This document shows positions 24,012 to 37,686 of a stretch of DNA of 64,000 nucleotides, piece after piece. Below the pieces are notes generated by a model. That model made no database searches and had not been told where the DNA came from. It saw nothing but the letters and a program-made list of their open reading frames with translations. How positions within the stretch are numbered: position 1 is the first letter of the stretch; each line of letters opens with the position of its first letter. The stretch lies in assembly GCA_948567375.1 (NCBI GenBank), contig OX419755.1:51527001-51591000 (forward strand), read 5' to 3'. The position numbers were made by a program, and so were the translations under genes. The DNA is from Lunularia cruciata (lineage: Eukaryota > Streptophyta > Marchantiopsida > Lunulariales > Lunulariaceae).

Positions 24012-25247
24012 TGTGTTTGATTGTTGTTGTCTAGGCAAAGTAGCTATTGAGGATTGTGTTGTCTAAGCAAAGTAGCTAATGAGGAGTTTGGCCAATAGTT
24101 GCACTTTTTGTAGATTTATTTGCCTACATTGTTGAGCACCTATACTTCACCTAAAATTATGAGAGTACAATTAGCATTTATTTAGTGAGGTAGCACTCCA
24201 AGTGATTCTCAACACTCCGAGTGATGTAGAGGATTGTGTCGGCTGCGAGCAAGTAATTTCTATGGGAATTGAAGGACAAAACTTCCATTATTGGTGAGTT
24301 GCTATGGGACTTCCACTACAAGCATTGGACAGTCCAACTACAGAACGTTTTTCTAAGAAGACAAAGATTGGGTGTGGAATTCCTCTCTACTGGATGCATG
24401 AGAGAGCAAGCAAAAATTGCTACGTGCAGGTAAACTTGTAGGTCAAAGTTTGGTAGGTAATGAATGCAAACGCCGCACAATGATGCACTTAAGTAGTGTA
24501 ATCTACATTAATTTCAAGGATTAGGAGCCAATTGATATTTATGGGAAGTGGCATTTGAAGGAGATGACTACTGCAAAAGAAGCATAGAGGAGGAAGTAGA
24601 AAATTCTTTTAGGGTTTGACCTCCACCTATATAAGGGAGCTTAGTCCACTATGGTGGGGGTTGTTGATTATTCTTCATAAGTTGATCTAGAGGCTATGTA
24701 GTGGAGATTGAGTGTTAACTAGTTAAGAGGAGGACTCGACATGATGGAGGAAGGTTATCATGCAATATTGGAGTATCCCTGGTAGGGTGGAGTCATCACC
24801 CACCCTACAAGGTTGCGGGCTGTCACATACAACATAAGGGCCGTTGTCTGTGATAGCCCGCAACCAAGATGCATAAAACATAAAATAGCTTATAATGTTG
24901 CTTGTTCTTGGATACATGTATGGATGATTATGCAAGGTGCATGATGTGATGCTATTTCTAATCCCTTGATACCCTTGGCCTCACTATAGGATGTCCCATA
25001 GCAATAGTCAATTGATAAAGAGTGACAACTAAGGAGATCAAAGTGCTCACAAAGGTGATAGACATACAAGCCATCTCCTAGGTTAAGTGTCCAATGTTAA
25101 ACCTTGTTAGACCAAATGGATACAAGCACTATGGGAATCTTGCCTATACTTCCTCTCCAAGCCCAAAGAAAGGCCGACCATGTAAGGGTTGTCTTGCAAT
25201 TCCCCTATCCTGTAGCTAAACTACAAGTTAGGTCAAGTTTGCCAACA
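24012..25247 (+). repeat. 5' LTR of element X
   Basis: Shares long colinear blocks with 47329-48940, for example GGATTAGGAGCCAATTG, GTAGAAAATTCTTTTAGGG and CCTTGATACCCTTGGCC. A TATA-like CTATATAAG lies at 24627-24635. Just inside, 25250-25270 reads TTTTTTGTGCTACTACCAGC, a damaged version of the tRNA-Asp-type primer site seen in Y. The two X LTRs are well diverged, so the element is old. Confidence 0.6.
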
Positions 25248-25899
25248 TTTTTTGTGCTACTACCAGCTCACTTTTATGTCCTCTCCGCTCCTTCCTACAA
25301 CTTGCACGGCAGCAAATATTCACTACCATCCAACAAGGACATGGTTGTGTTTTTTTGGGAGAAGCATTCTCTCCCATGTTAAGAACAATACTTATTTTGG
25401 TTTGATAGAGGCATTACCTCTCATATTTATAAGTGTCACCATTTTTGGTTTGGAAGATGCATTACCACCTAGTTTTATAGGAAACATGGGTGCTACACAA
25501 AGGGAAGTATCACCTCTTATTTTTGGAAATACTACTAATTTCAATTTGGAAGACATATTACTTTCCAACTCAACTAAAGAGACAAATCTTAATCAAGGGA
25601 AAGTGCTAGCTCCCATTCCCACGTGTACTTTGGTTTTCAATCAGGGAGAAGCATTAGCTCATGCATTCACCAATACCATTGCAAAATCCCAAATCCAAGG
25701 GATGTTTCTATTGATGGCAAGTGCTTCTACCCACGGAACCTCTACTTTGGCTCTAGCCTCTCCAACTACACCAATCTTGACTATTGTAGTTCTTGTAGCT
25801 CCAACGACAATGACTTCAACCTTAGGAGGCAAAAAAAAGTTACATACCTCTAAGGTACTATACTTTGGGTACAAAAATTCTTACAAATGTTTATATGGC

Positions 25900-26990
25900 A
25901 CAAAATATTGTGGATGAAAATGGAATGGCTTGGAAAATTGGCCAATGCTTTATTGGAATTGCACAATATTGGTTTAACAGCCTTTCCTTTGCCATGAGGA
26001 CAAACTATGCATTGATATGAACAAATGGGTGACATGAATACATCTTGTCAAGACAACAAGATTAACTAAGGACAAAATAAACCAATTATGCAAAGGACAC
26101 AATGAAACCATGCATGAATTTATCCAAAGATTCCAAAACATAACATCAATGATAAACCCAACCCCAGATCCTACAATCACTCTCAATTAGTGCAAGAATG
26201 CTCTACTTGAAGATATCCAAAAACATTCTAATTTACAACAAGGCTACAAATCTAACCCAAGCCTTTGAGGAAGCATGCTAATGGGCTCAAGCTAACAAGT
26301 GTTGTTTTTGGACCCTTGCTCAATCATTCTAGGTTTCAAGGGAATTTTAATGAATAATTCTTATGCTACTACTCAAGGATTCCCACAATTTAAGGTTAAG
26401 CCCACAACCTATGATTGCATTGCCTAGTATGTGGTAATGCCACCAGTGCTTGTATACAATCACTTACCCACAAAAATTCTTGTAGCTCCTCCTATAGCTC
26501 CACTAGCACTATTAGCTCCCATAAATACAAGTGTTCCCACAACAACCACCAAGATAGAAGACATTCTGGTAAAGTTGGAACGTCTTGTGAATCTTCACTT
26601 TAGCACAACAACCTGAAGCTGAAAACCCAATAAACACTACTACCTAAGGAGAAATCTCTTGTACTTATTGCATGAGGTGGAGCTACACCAATGCTCAATG
26701 TGCTACTCAAGACATTACAAATTTTTGTGTCCATTCTGGAAGATACAAGCATGTCATGGTGAATCATAGAACACTATGAAGATACCACAAGCTCCACAAA
26801 GAAAGAGCACATATATGAAGATACCACAAGCTCCCATCATAGAACCACTTCAACCAACACTTATGAGGCCCGCCTTGGACTCCTTGATGACACCTCCTTG
26901 GACTCCAAGGACAAATGCACTAACTCAAGCAACACTATCTACCACTGTCCCAAGTTCCCTTCACCTTACACAAAGGAGCATACTTGTGAA
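25900..26990 (+). pseudogene. Element X gag relic
   Basis: HNETMHEFIQRFQNI near 26100 is the typical gag sequence ahead of the nucleocapsid. A Cys-rich block beginning CTYC follows near 26650. Stops break it throughout. The 221-codon open frame 25252-25917 just upstream is Thr/Ser/Leu-rich, not recognisable as gag, and may be chance. Confidence 0.5.
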
Positions 26991-27289
26991 ACCTTGACTA
27001 CATCTTGTTTCTACATCAAGGATGATATTGATTGCCAAGATGATCAAATTAAGGAGGAATGATTTCATCTTAACACACACCTTCATGACAATACCCTTAT
27101 TCCACAGTCAAAAGTCATCACCACTTTGGCACTCAAGAATAACATTCCTATTGAAATGATAAACTACTCATTGCCCCCATAACTCAACCCATCTTTGATG
27201 CAAAGATACCCCATTGTGGCATATACCACCAAAACCACAAGGCAAGTGGTGAAGGAATAGGAAGTCCATTACAAAATTCCCAATGACAT

Positions 27290-28900
27290 GTTACAACATC
27301 ATTTCTTAGAGAAACCTCCTAAGAAATCTTCCAAAATCATTCTTCTTCACATTCAAGTCAAAGATAAGTGCCATGACCTAGACATTTCATGCCCAAACAA
27401 GCAACCAAAACATGTGAAGATCAACATCAATGTGCCAAAAGACAACCAACTTGCCTATCAAAGTCTCTTCTATGAGTTCCAAGATGTGTTTGCCTATGAC
27501 TATATAAAGCTTTTAGGTGTCAACTCCTAGTGGTGTCAATATCAGATTTTACTCCATCTAGATGCTACTCCAATTAGGTCCAAACCTTATCAGTTGAGCC
27601 CAATTTACTCTCAAAAGGTGTGGGGCAAACTACATAAGCTACACAAGTGTGGGTTCATAAATCCCATTGGGGAAATAGTATGGACTTCTCTAATCTTAGT
27701 AGTCCCAAAGAAGGATATTGGCAAGGTGTGAATCTATGTAGACTTTTGGAAGCTGAATGCCTAGACCATCTTGGACCCCTTTCCAATCCTATTCATAGAT
27801 ATGCTATTATATAAGGTTGCATGTAGGCAATACTTTTCATTCATGGATGTGTATTCTAGCTACAACTTGATTGCTATTGCCCAAGAGGACCAATATAAAA
27901 CCACTTTTGTCATTGTGTGAATTACCTATACTTACCAAGTGATGCCCTTTGGATTACAAAATGCTCCGGCAATGTTCTGATGTTACATGATGAACTCTTT
28001 CAACCAAGTAAGGATGGATTGAGAACTATACCTTGACAATATGTATGTGCATAGTGCTTGCACTTACCATATCCAGGAACTTTGGACCATTTTACACAAT
28101 TGCATGCAAGTGCAGACTTCCTTCAACCTATAGAATATTTTTTTGTAGTCTCTTGTGGTCCCTTCCTTGGCCACCTCATTTGTGAGAATGGTGTCATGGT
28201 GGATCCAAAAATGGTCTAGATCATCCAAGAGTTGCCTGCACTAGAGATAGTATGACCTTTGCAGCTTTCTAGGTTGTACAAGCTATTACTGGCTATACAT
28301 TCACATGTATGTGAAGATCAATTCTATGCTATTGGCCCCACTACACTCCACAATAGACTTTGTCTAGATAGACCAATGCACAAATGCATTTGAAACCTTA
28401 AAACACAAGCTAACTATTGCCCTAATCTTTGCTGCACTTAATTGGGAGTTAGTTTTTCATGTCTTTATTAACACCTCAAACATCAACATGGCTGCTGTCC
28501 TAGCCCAATACAATGAGGAACTCAAGGAACACTTGGTCTACTATGCAAGCTGGCAAATCAGCTTGGCCAAGAGAAATTACTCTACCACAAAGTGAGAATG
28601 CCTTGAGATGATCTTTCCAATGCAAAAGTTTTGACACTACCTTATGGGAAATAGTTTTATGTTCCATGTAGACCATGAGGCCCTCAAGTATTTAATCAAA
28701 AACCATGTCATGTAGGAAGACTGGCCTGTTGGATGCTACTCTTGCAGGAGTTCTCTTTTATGATGGAATACTATCTTAGGAAATCTCATGATAATGCAGA
28801 TTTCCTATCACATATTCCAGGATCCCTTGTAGGTTGCTCTCTTAGAATGGATCCCATAGATTTCCATTTGTTTATTTGCATCAAAGCATGACTACCCAAT
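27290..28900 (+). pseudogene. Element X protease/reverse transcriptase/RNase H relic
   Basis: FYEFQDVFAYDYIKL (27472) opens the RT region. LHLDATPIRSKPYQLSPIYS, LILVVPKKD, SFMDVYSSYNLIAIAQEDQ and VMPFGLQNAPAMF follow, with the catalytic box reading YLDN near 28035 instead of xxDD. RNase H is legible from about 28440 (LVYYASWQISLAKRNYSTTK, HYLMGNSFMFHVDHEALKYL). Several stops and the altered catalytic Asp show that it is inactive. Confidence 0.7.
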
Positions 28901-29039
28901 CATCTTAGATGTTCCAAATTCATCATTCTTTCTCTATGGGCAATGTTCCTTTTCAGTTACCAAATGCTCAACAAAAAACATTTCACATGTCAGCACTTCT
29001 CATCACTATATTGCAAGGAGACTTGTACCAAAAAGGCAT

Positions 29040-30200
29040 TAAAAAAGTGCTCCACCAATACATAAGCTCAAAAGAGTTCAGGTAGTATTGAAAGTGTGCC
29101 ATTTGGATGAGTTTAGTGGAAAGTTTTCTTGTAAGACTACTACACAAAAATTGTACTTTGTGGCCATTTGTCTCTCAAGATGCCAATAGGTATGCCCACA
29201 TGTGTGATGATTTTCAACATGTGGGTAAGCCTTTATCAAGATATTGCATGTACTTTCAACAAGTCTTAGCCGCTCAACCATTCGAGAAGTGGGGGATTGA
29301 TTTTGTTGGACCTATCAATCACATAGCTCATAGAACTTAACATCATTACATAAATTTTTCAGTTGATTACATAACTAAATAGACCAAGGTAGAATCCTTC
29401 ATCAACAATTTTCTACAATCACCATTCAATTCCTCTACAAAAATATTACCTCTAGATTTGGTGTTCCACTCACTATTCATTGTCATGGGCAATGGTTCAT
29501 ATTTCTTCAACAAAGGTGTGTGTGACTTGACCATTGGTTACAAGATTCATCACCATCAATCCACCCCTTTTCATCCACAAGCAAATGGTCAAGTTGAACA
29601 AGTAAATGACATTTTGTTAACCATCCTCAAGAAAATAGTGAACTTAAACCCAACCAATTAGGACAAAAAATGATTTGCACACTATGGGCTTATCATACCA
29701 TGATAAAGCTCACTACAAGCTTCACATGTTCTAGCTTGTCTATGAGTAAGAGAAAATTTTGCCCCTCAAATTCTTGATCCCATTTCTCATAATTCTTACA
29801 AGCAATTTGATTGAGGCATCTCAAACTAAAGAGAAAGAGATCACAAAAGAATGGGTTTATGCACTATACAACCTAATGGAAAACATCTTTGTGCTCTTTA
29901 TATCAAATACACCACCCAAGCTAGGCATAAAACCTATTTTGATTCCAAAATCAAGGAAGTCTTGCTTTATTAAGAATAGTTGGGTTTAACATTCAATGAT
30001 AAGGTTGGCCAATTCCCTAGCAAATTTGCAAAAAAGTGGCTAGGCCCTTACCAAATATGGGAAGTCTTTGTTAATGGATCAGTATAATTAGAGAAATTGG
30101 ATAAAGAAATTCTAGAGTCTACTACCAATGGCACAAAGTACAGGCCTTACAACCCACACTTCATTCCATTGTGGGGCAAGGAAGAAAAGATCCTATGGGA
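29040..30200 (+). pseudogene. Element X integrase relic
   Basis: PFEKWGIDFVGPINHIAHRT (29279-29336) contains the first catalytic Asp region. HQSTPFHPQANGQVEQVNDI (near 29550-29610) holds the Glu region. LEKLDKEILESTTNGTKYRPYNP-like sequence after 30090 is the C-terminal part. The zinc-binding N-terminus is only partly legible. Frames are broken by stops. Confidence 0.65.
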
Positions 30201-30399
30201 AACCCATTTTTTTCTTATCATGGAGGAAGATGGTGCAAGATCACCATTGCAAGAGTGCTCTTCTCCAAGATTGGAAATACTCCCTATAATTATGGGATCT
30301 ATTATGGGCTTTCTTGTGCTAAGGGATACTCCTTCTTGGACTTGCAATCTAGGAGAGGAAACCAACATTAAACTATAAGAACCTACAACAATTAAAGGA

Positions 30400-33300
30400 T
30401 GTGCCGTGTTGCATTTAAGCAAAAAATTGGTACTTGACAAAGGATAATTTGCTTTATATACTAAAACATAATGAAATTCATGATTGTCACTATCCAAACA
30501 TAAAAAATTCCAAAATTATCAAATTGCTTCAAATCTTGGAGTAGGTTGACATAACATGCATAGAAAATTGAATTCCTCCCAAGGAAGAATAGATTTTCTC
30601 AAAGGTAAGCCTGCCCCTATAAATACCCTTTAGAAATCTATGGACTCTTAAGTTTATAAACCTAAAGTCTTTGCACTTGTGCCAAGGAGTTCACTACCAA
30701 GAAGTAGTTACCATCCTACATGCCTAACCGTGCCAATATTATCAAGAAATTAGCAAGAAAATAAGAGTGCTATGTGAGACAAACAACATCTAATGGCCAA
30801 AATGATTGTAGGAGCAATCTTGGATAGATTAGACCAAAAAAGTCAAGGAGCTATCATTTCGATGCCTCATGATTTTTTAAAGAAGTAGAGAACAACTAAG
30901 TCAATGGGGTTTTGCCAACACAAGTTTTGAGAAAAGTCTTTTAGGAGTTGGAAAAGTCTGAAAAATACCTCAACAAAAGAAACACCACAAGACCAAGAAC
31001 TCTTATTAGAAGGAGTAATGACATCAATTTACATGCAATTGGGGCACTCATGTGATTTAAACAATATGGACCCCAAAACAAGGAGAAACATGGAAGCATG
31101 TGGACTATGGAACTTCATGACCCAAAAATGTTACTTCCTAATTGACATGGAGCTCAATAGAGTACATAAGGTGGTAGAGGAGATCCAATGGATTTGACGA
31201 TGATCCACTTGCCAATTCTTGCATCTGATCTAGAGTAGCCATCCTTTCCCATAATAGAGGAAATAATTTGCAAGGTGTTCTCCCTGCACAAGAAATCAAC
31301 TAACATCTATCTAGCTTGGAAGGAATTTCAATTTAGCCTAGAGCTCTTACTTGGGCTCTTCTATTTCAAGCCATCCAAAAACATGTCAAGAACCATGTAC
31401 AAGAAAGGATTCCCCATGGCAAACATAACATACTTTCCATTGTACTTTGCAATGAAGAACTTTCACTAGCTTATTGGAGGCTAGGAGAATATAGCATACT
31501 TGAACCCATCCTTGGCCAATGCCATCATCAAAAGTGTAGTTCATGTGGAGGATTCAAATTATGCCCTCCCATAATACTCACTAAAATACAAAAGTTTTGT
31601 GTGGGGTTTAAAAGAGCAGTCCCCACTAAGAAGATAAAGTGGGAAAACCTTTCACTATCGTGCCCGTTCTTATGGTCATAATGAAAATTTTGTCATTGAG
31701 TTGAAGGAGAATTTGGTCAAAGAGGTAGCTCCAACATCTTATATGCTTATCTTCAAGAAATTATTATCAAGTATGCTATCAAGTAATGATCAAATGGATC
31801 GTTGGGCTATACATGAGCCCACATATGACAAAAAAAATTAGTCTCACACTTCACTAAGAGGACCAATAATGAATGGGAACACATCCTGAGATTATGAATG
31901 AGCATAATTTTAGGAACCAAAGAGATTGAACTATGGGAACCCATAATAACATAAGATATAGGCAGCAAGATGAAGAAGACCACAAGCTTGGAGAAGAGAG
32001 TCACTATCTTGTTTATCCCAATCAAAGAAAAAAAGCTAATGGTAATCTGTAGAAAACCTACTAGCAATGGCAAGAAATTAGAGTTGGCTCCACTAAGAAT
32101 GAGAAGCTCATTATCAAAGGAGAAAGGAGTTATCACAAAAGAGGAAATGAAGGAAATTGATGTCATCACCATCAATGATGACTCCCTTGGACCTTAGGAT
32201 AATATATTGTTCCTACTATAGCCAAGCAAAAATTGGGAGAATCTTCCCAAAAATGAGATAAGGAGACCAGTCTGATGTTGAGGATGTAAGGCCACCCCAA
32301 ATTATTGGAATTAAGACCTACCTTACTTACAATGTTGTTGAGGAAAAGACTATTTCTTGTCCCAAAGAATTCACCAACACTTTGGACCCCACTATTGGCA
32401 AAACCAAATGTGTCAATAAAGGCCAATGTGTTGGCCAAGAGATTGCAAGAAGTTGGTCCCACCAACCATAAAAAAATTGAGCATTTGCTTTCATGCTAGA
32501 CACTCCGATAGATAACCTGGTGTCTCAGGAAGAATTCCCACAATGGATAGACAATCCAAATGAGGAATGAAAGCAAGGTCTGACCTCTATATTGATAAAG
32601 ATTAAATTTAGGGCATCGGCCCACACATGGATCATTGAGCTGCAGGAAGAGCTAGAAGAACTCACCAATGAGAACAACCGCAAGATATGTGAAGTAGAGA
32701 CTACTATCGTACTTTGCCTTTCTCTCTTTGGGAAGACATAAGGTGCCTAGCTGTGGAGCTTACAAATCAAAGGTTGTATGTAAATCTATCACTACTAGTC
32801 TAAGCATGCGTGTTACCCAACCATCAAAACCCTCCACTCTTGTTTCTAATATTCCTTCTACCGGGTAGGGGAGAAACATCCAACCTAACTTGTCATCATA
32901 ACATGCACTCTTGGTCTTTTGGTCATCACTTGAAGCATTACCAAGGAGTAGTACAAAAATATTCCTAGAAGGAAAGAACCTAAGCACAATGCTTGCATAC
33001 CAATCCAAGCCAATTAGGCATACAAACAAGCATGCAAGCATAGGGAGGATTCAACCACAAGAATTCAACTGCCAAAAGAATGGTAGTTGAATTTGGCAAA
33101 AACCCAGCTTCAGAACCTCCTACTCTATCCTCAAGTTGGTTTCAATTTTTACTCCAAGTTCCTTCCAGTTTGTACTCCAACTTCAATCTAACTTGTACTT
33201 CAAGTAAGGAAATTCTATGCCTTTTGATGGAGAAAACTTTGTGCAACTCAGATAAGAATAACATTTTTGTGTCTCTCTAGTTTAAATGATCTAGAATTTA

Positions 33301-36300
33301 ATGAGAAGCCTATGAGATAAAAGATTTCAATGATATGAATAAGGCCACAATCTAACCACTATAGCTCCCTTGACAAAATCTCAACTTGGCCAGTTTTTTT
33401 GTAGTTTCCACCTTAACTTGAAATGTGTAATTGAAGGTTTGCTCCTGGTTCTTGGTAACTTTCTCTAGATTTCTGATTCAAAGGTACAAACAATCCACCA
33501 AAACACTCTAGTAACCTAAAATTTTCAATCATAGTCACAAGAATTAGAGAATTGATATTTAATCATGATTAAAAATAGAAAGGCTCTATTTAGCTTACTA
33601 CAATATTTTTAGTAGAACTTGTTGCATTAGCTCTCATTATCCATGGATCCATAGCCAACAAAAATGTTCACAATAGCTGCTTGTGCCTTTGTCAAAACTA
33701 TTACAAAGTTTGATGGCCTAATTCAACACAAATCCCTAGATATTGATCATTTCTTGAGTTGGGCTAACTTATGAGCTCTACAGATCTAGGTATGCTTGAT
33801 CCAAGACCCCAAATTCTCTATTTGAGGAATTTATATGAAAAATTTACATAGCAGTGCAAGCCACCAATGATACTAGAAATTTTCTAGTATCATGATTTGA
33901 ACCGTAACTTGAGGAAATGACCAATATTCCAAACTGATCATATCTCATCTCCAACACCTTACTTTCTAGAGCTCCAACTTTAGTTGACTGGATCTAATTT
34001 GAGATTAATCCAAAATTTAAAAAATTTGTGCTCAATATAGTAAGAACTTTGTTTGATCTACAACTCCACTAATAAATCATAAAAATGTGTTACAAAGCTC
34101 TCCAAATTGTCCAATTTTTGCACCTGGGTATGAATTCTATCCCCCTTGATTTAAATGATCATATTACACTAAGAATCTACTCAAATCACTTGGTTTCTAT
34201 GTCCAAATTATATCCTGTTAGCTCTTCTTCCCAACCATTTTCTTGTCTCTCCAAGTGCTCTCTTCTAACTCCTTCAATAGTCAAAAAAATCCAGACTTCT
34301 CTTCTTGGGACCAAATCACTTGCAATTTTGTCATTTAGTTGTTTCTTTTTTTTGCCAAATGTACACCACAACTCCAACTTGAAGCCTTCATACTAGATTT
34401 AGTACTCTACCATCTATAAGAGCACATAGATTTTCAAGTCCTAGACCTGCTCATATAAAGCACAAGAAGAACAATTGGATTTGGGTTTCCCATCACGGAC
34501 TGCATCAATGCAACCTCAAATTGCATTACCATCCAACCCTAAAGTTCATCATGGTGTAGAATCTGAAGCCTGATGAGAAAACGATTTGGGAGTAGTAGAT
34601 TGGGAGCATGGGACATCTCCTACTCAAGTGCTTTATCCGACACTCTAGTGCCTACGCTTGACTATACAATTTTCACTCCCCTGTCCTCTCCTCGCTTGAG
34701 ATTCCTCAAACTAGAACATACACCTCCCTATCAGCTCTCCACCACCTATATATAAGAGCACTCAAAGAGGACAAGACCATAATCCACATTTCCAGTCATA
34801 TACATAGATTGCTCACATGGCTAGCTCAATCGTGAGATCAGTCTTACAATCCACTCCAATAGTGTGGAGATAAATTATACTAAACTCTTTTTTTACTAGT
34901 TACACAAACCACAACATGACACCACCTGGGATGAAAATACAATATCTCTATAGTCATAGTTTGAACTCCTTTAGGGAAAATTAGCAAAGGCTTATCACCA
35001 ACTCCAATCTGCCTAGTTAGATAAGACTACCATTGATTGGCACTCAGCGGACAACTAGAAGAAAGGAGAGGAATTAGAATGAGAACTCCAAGATTAAGTA
35101 TCCCATGATAAGGAGAACTCTAATGCTAAAATATGAGAACTAGGTGTAGTAGTTGATGCTTCTTCCAAGGAGACAAAAGAGTTGAAGGTAGTACAATCTG
35201 CATTGGAAGTAGAGATCTCAATTTAAAAAAAAGAAAAGAGCATTGGAGAGGAGGTTCAAATTGGTCTAAAGAAAGAGTTGGCTTCTCTATTTTCAATAGT
35301 AAATAGGATTATTATAGAGAAGGCCTAGTACAAGAAGGAGATGAGGAAGAGAAGCAAGTTGAGGTTAAAGCATAGCAAAAATCTTGAAACAACCTCAATT
35401 TACAAAATTGGAAGTTGGAGCAAATGGTGAACCAACTACTCCAAATTATTACCCCGAGCAAATTGGATGGCATTATTAAGGCCAAGAACTCCAAAGCAAA
35501 AGAGGATGAGGAGAATCCAAAGGAAGATAGCCTAAATGGATCAACAAGAGTAGATCCATGAAGGAAGATGCTTGAAGATGATAAGGCAAGTCCCTTGAGT
35601 GGGACACTTAAGAGCAATCTTATATGGAATTGCTCTCCCACATCAACTTCTTTAAGGCCCAATACTCCCCAATATAATGCACGAAGTCAAAAGGGACCTA
35701 ATCTTAACAATCCTAGTAGAGTGGATCCAAAGTTGCCCAAAGAAGAGACAAAGCAAACAAAGAGTAGTCATGTAGATATGGAGGACTTGAAGAAAGGAAG
35801 TTTGTGATAGAAGAGATGATCACAACTATGTGCACTATCCACCCCAAATCTTGGAGCATCATGGAACTAGACACACCAACTTGAGGAGAGTTGGTGATCA
35901 ACAAGTTTAAAAATATGGGGAGTTTGGTGGAAGCAACCTCCATAGTGGACCTCCTAGAGCTAAAAGTAGCAAAAAGGCCTCTAGGATTATGCAAAGAAGA
36001 TATGGTGCTAGCTATTATAGAATAAGAAATGAACTAGCTTAGCCTATATGTTGATGGAGACAATATTATGGGGAGAATAGTGTATCATCTTGTACTAAGG
36101 AAGGTTGTAGGATCTTCTACAAGGAGCATCCTAGGACAGACTTGGAGGCTCACCAAGCAAGACCATTTAGCACCAAATGCAATGAACTTAGTGTGCTAGT
36201 TAGAAAAGAGTACAATAGTTATTATGGATAACTTTCCCTTCTTTAGGAATATTCCTTGAGCCTCAAAGTTCCTAGGGTCTATAAGGCCATTCAAGGTAGC

Positions 36301-37681
36301 ACCAAAGATGCAATAGATCCCAAGACTTGAATGTATATGGGATGTGACATGGATATGGGCAACTAGATGGACAACTCTGCACCTCTAGAGGTCATAAAAG
36401 GCTTCATCAAGAACTTAGGTAATTCCAAGAATGGCTCATGTTGGTAATCCTATTGCACCATAGGTCAAGTTATAACCCTATTTTTGTCATTACTTGACCA
36501 TTATTTATGATGTTTGGAGCCCCAAAAATCATCAATGTCCACCAAGTGGAAGAAGCCACCCAAGCTTTATGAAAAGAAGATAAGGAGCAGTCTGTATGGT
36601 ATCCCTTCCTACCAAGACCAAACCTAATGAAAGATATGGAGGTCAATATTCTTGCTACCTTCAATCAACTACAATGAGAAACCCTAAATTTTACTTTGGT
36701 AGAACAAGTCTATGAATTTGACCTAGCATTCTTCATTATAGGTGTGGCATTAAATCAACATATCTTGTTACAAGCAATTGTTGGTATAGAACAATTCTCC
36801 ATGTTGTGGGTATGGAGAATTGAATTTTGGGATCTCTTCAAAACCTATTGTGTATTAGTAGAAGGATTACTAAGGGAGAACCTCCAATTAGATTATGCTC
36901 ACAAGTTAACATATGTAGCAATCAACCTCTTGTACTTTACGCATAGGTACTTAGTGGATTGTTTGAAGTTGGTGAATCAAAGCTTGGTATTGAAGGAGCA
37001 CATATGTCCAAGATGGATAGGAATATGTCAAAATAACCCGGGTCCCCAACAAAAAAATTACTAGGATCTACTAGGATGTCAGATTGTGGGCTGCCTTTGA
37101 TGCAACAATCAGTACAGATTCCACATCTCAGACAACACCAATCAACACAATAGTTTAAGAGCCAAGGACTTCATTTGAGCAATTGGGACAAAGAACCTAT
37201 AGCAACTTTGTTCCCACCTTAGAATTTCTCTTGATGGTCTTGGAGAAGCAAGTACAACACTCCAAAACATAGCTTTTCAAGTATTTACTATCTTATAACA
37301 CTCTAAGTAGTTGTATGATCAAGTGTTTCAACAAGAGGTGGGACACGGATCTTAGTGATGAAGAAAAAGACTCTAGTGATCCATATGATCCCAAAACTGT
37401 TTTATACATACTAGAGTCCAAGAAGCTTGGAGTGAAAGGATTTCCCATACTATTGCTTGGATTGGGTGATTTAGGTAAGAAGTCTAATTATTCCCATAGT
37501 TATACATGAGGATGTCCATTATGTGGTCAAACCAAATATAATTCATTATGCATTATTTTGCTTTGAAAACCATGTAGGGCTGATGGTACCAATTGACAAC
37601 TTGTTATGTTGGTTGTCCCTTAGTTCCCAAGACCCATGCCTCTTGTGATTAATGTCAAAAGCATGGAATCCATTGGACTTC
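30400..37681 (+). other. Long post-pol region of element X, unrecognised
   Basis: About 7.3 kb before Y, continuing at 46796-47328, with no RT, integrase or host gene recognised. Open pieces at 31275-31469, 31970-32197, 35568-35807 and 36696-37064 (122 codons) read like fragments of decayed coding sequence, some Lys/Glu-rich. TATATATAAG at 34746-34755 and ATATAAAGC near 34455 could be promoter boxes, perhaps of a further buried LTR. The reading across the Y insertion (KSMESIGLPA before it; PLDALPRGLKEQLEERLDLD after it) suggests that Y landed in coding sequence. Confidence 0.4.
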
Positions 37682-37686
37682 CCGCA

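Noticed and set aside
24012-25247. Target-site duplication for element X
   Set aside because: The five bases before 24012 (CCTTT) were not found after the right LTR, whose outer end is unclear.
25252-25917. 221-codon plus-strand frame as a host gene
   Set aside because: Low-complexity Thr/Ser/Leu-rich, no domain, and it lies between the X LTR and gag. Treated as element sequence or chance.
36696-37064. 122-codon frame as a distinct gene
   Set aside because: No recognisable domain, start context or partner. It lies in the decayed post-pol part of element X.
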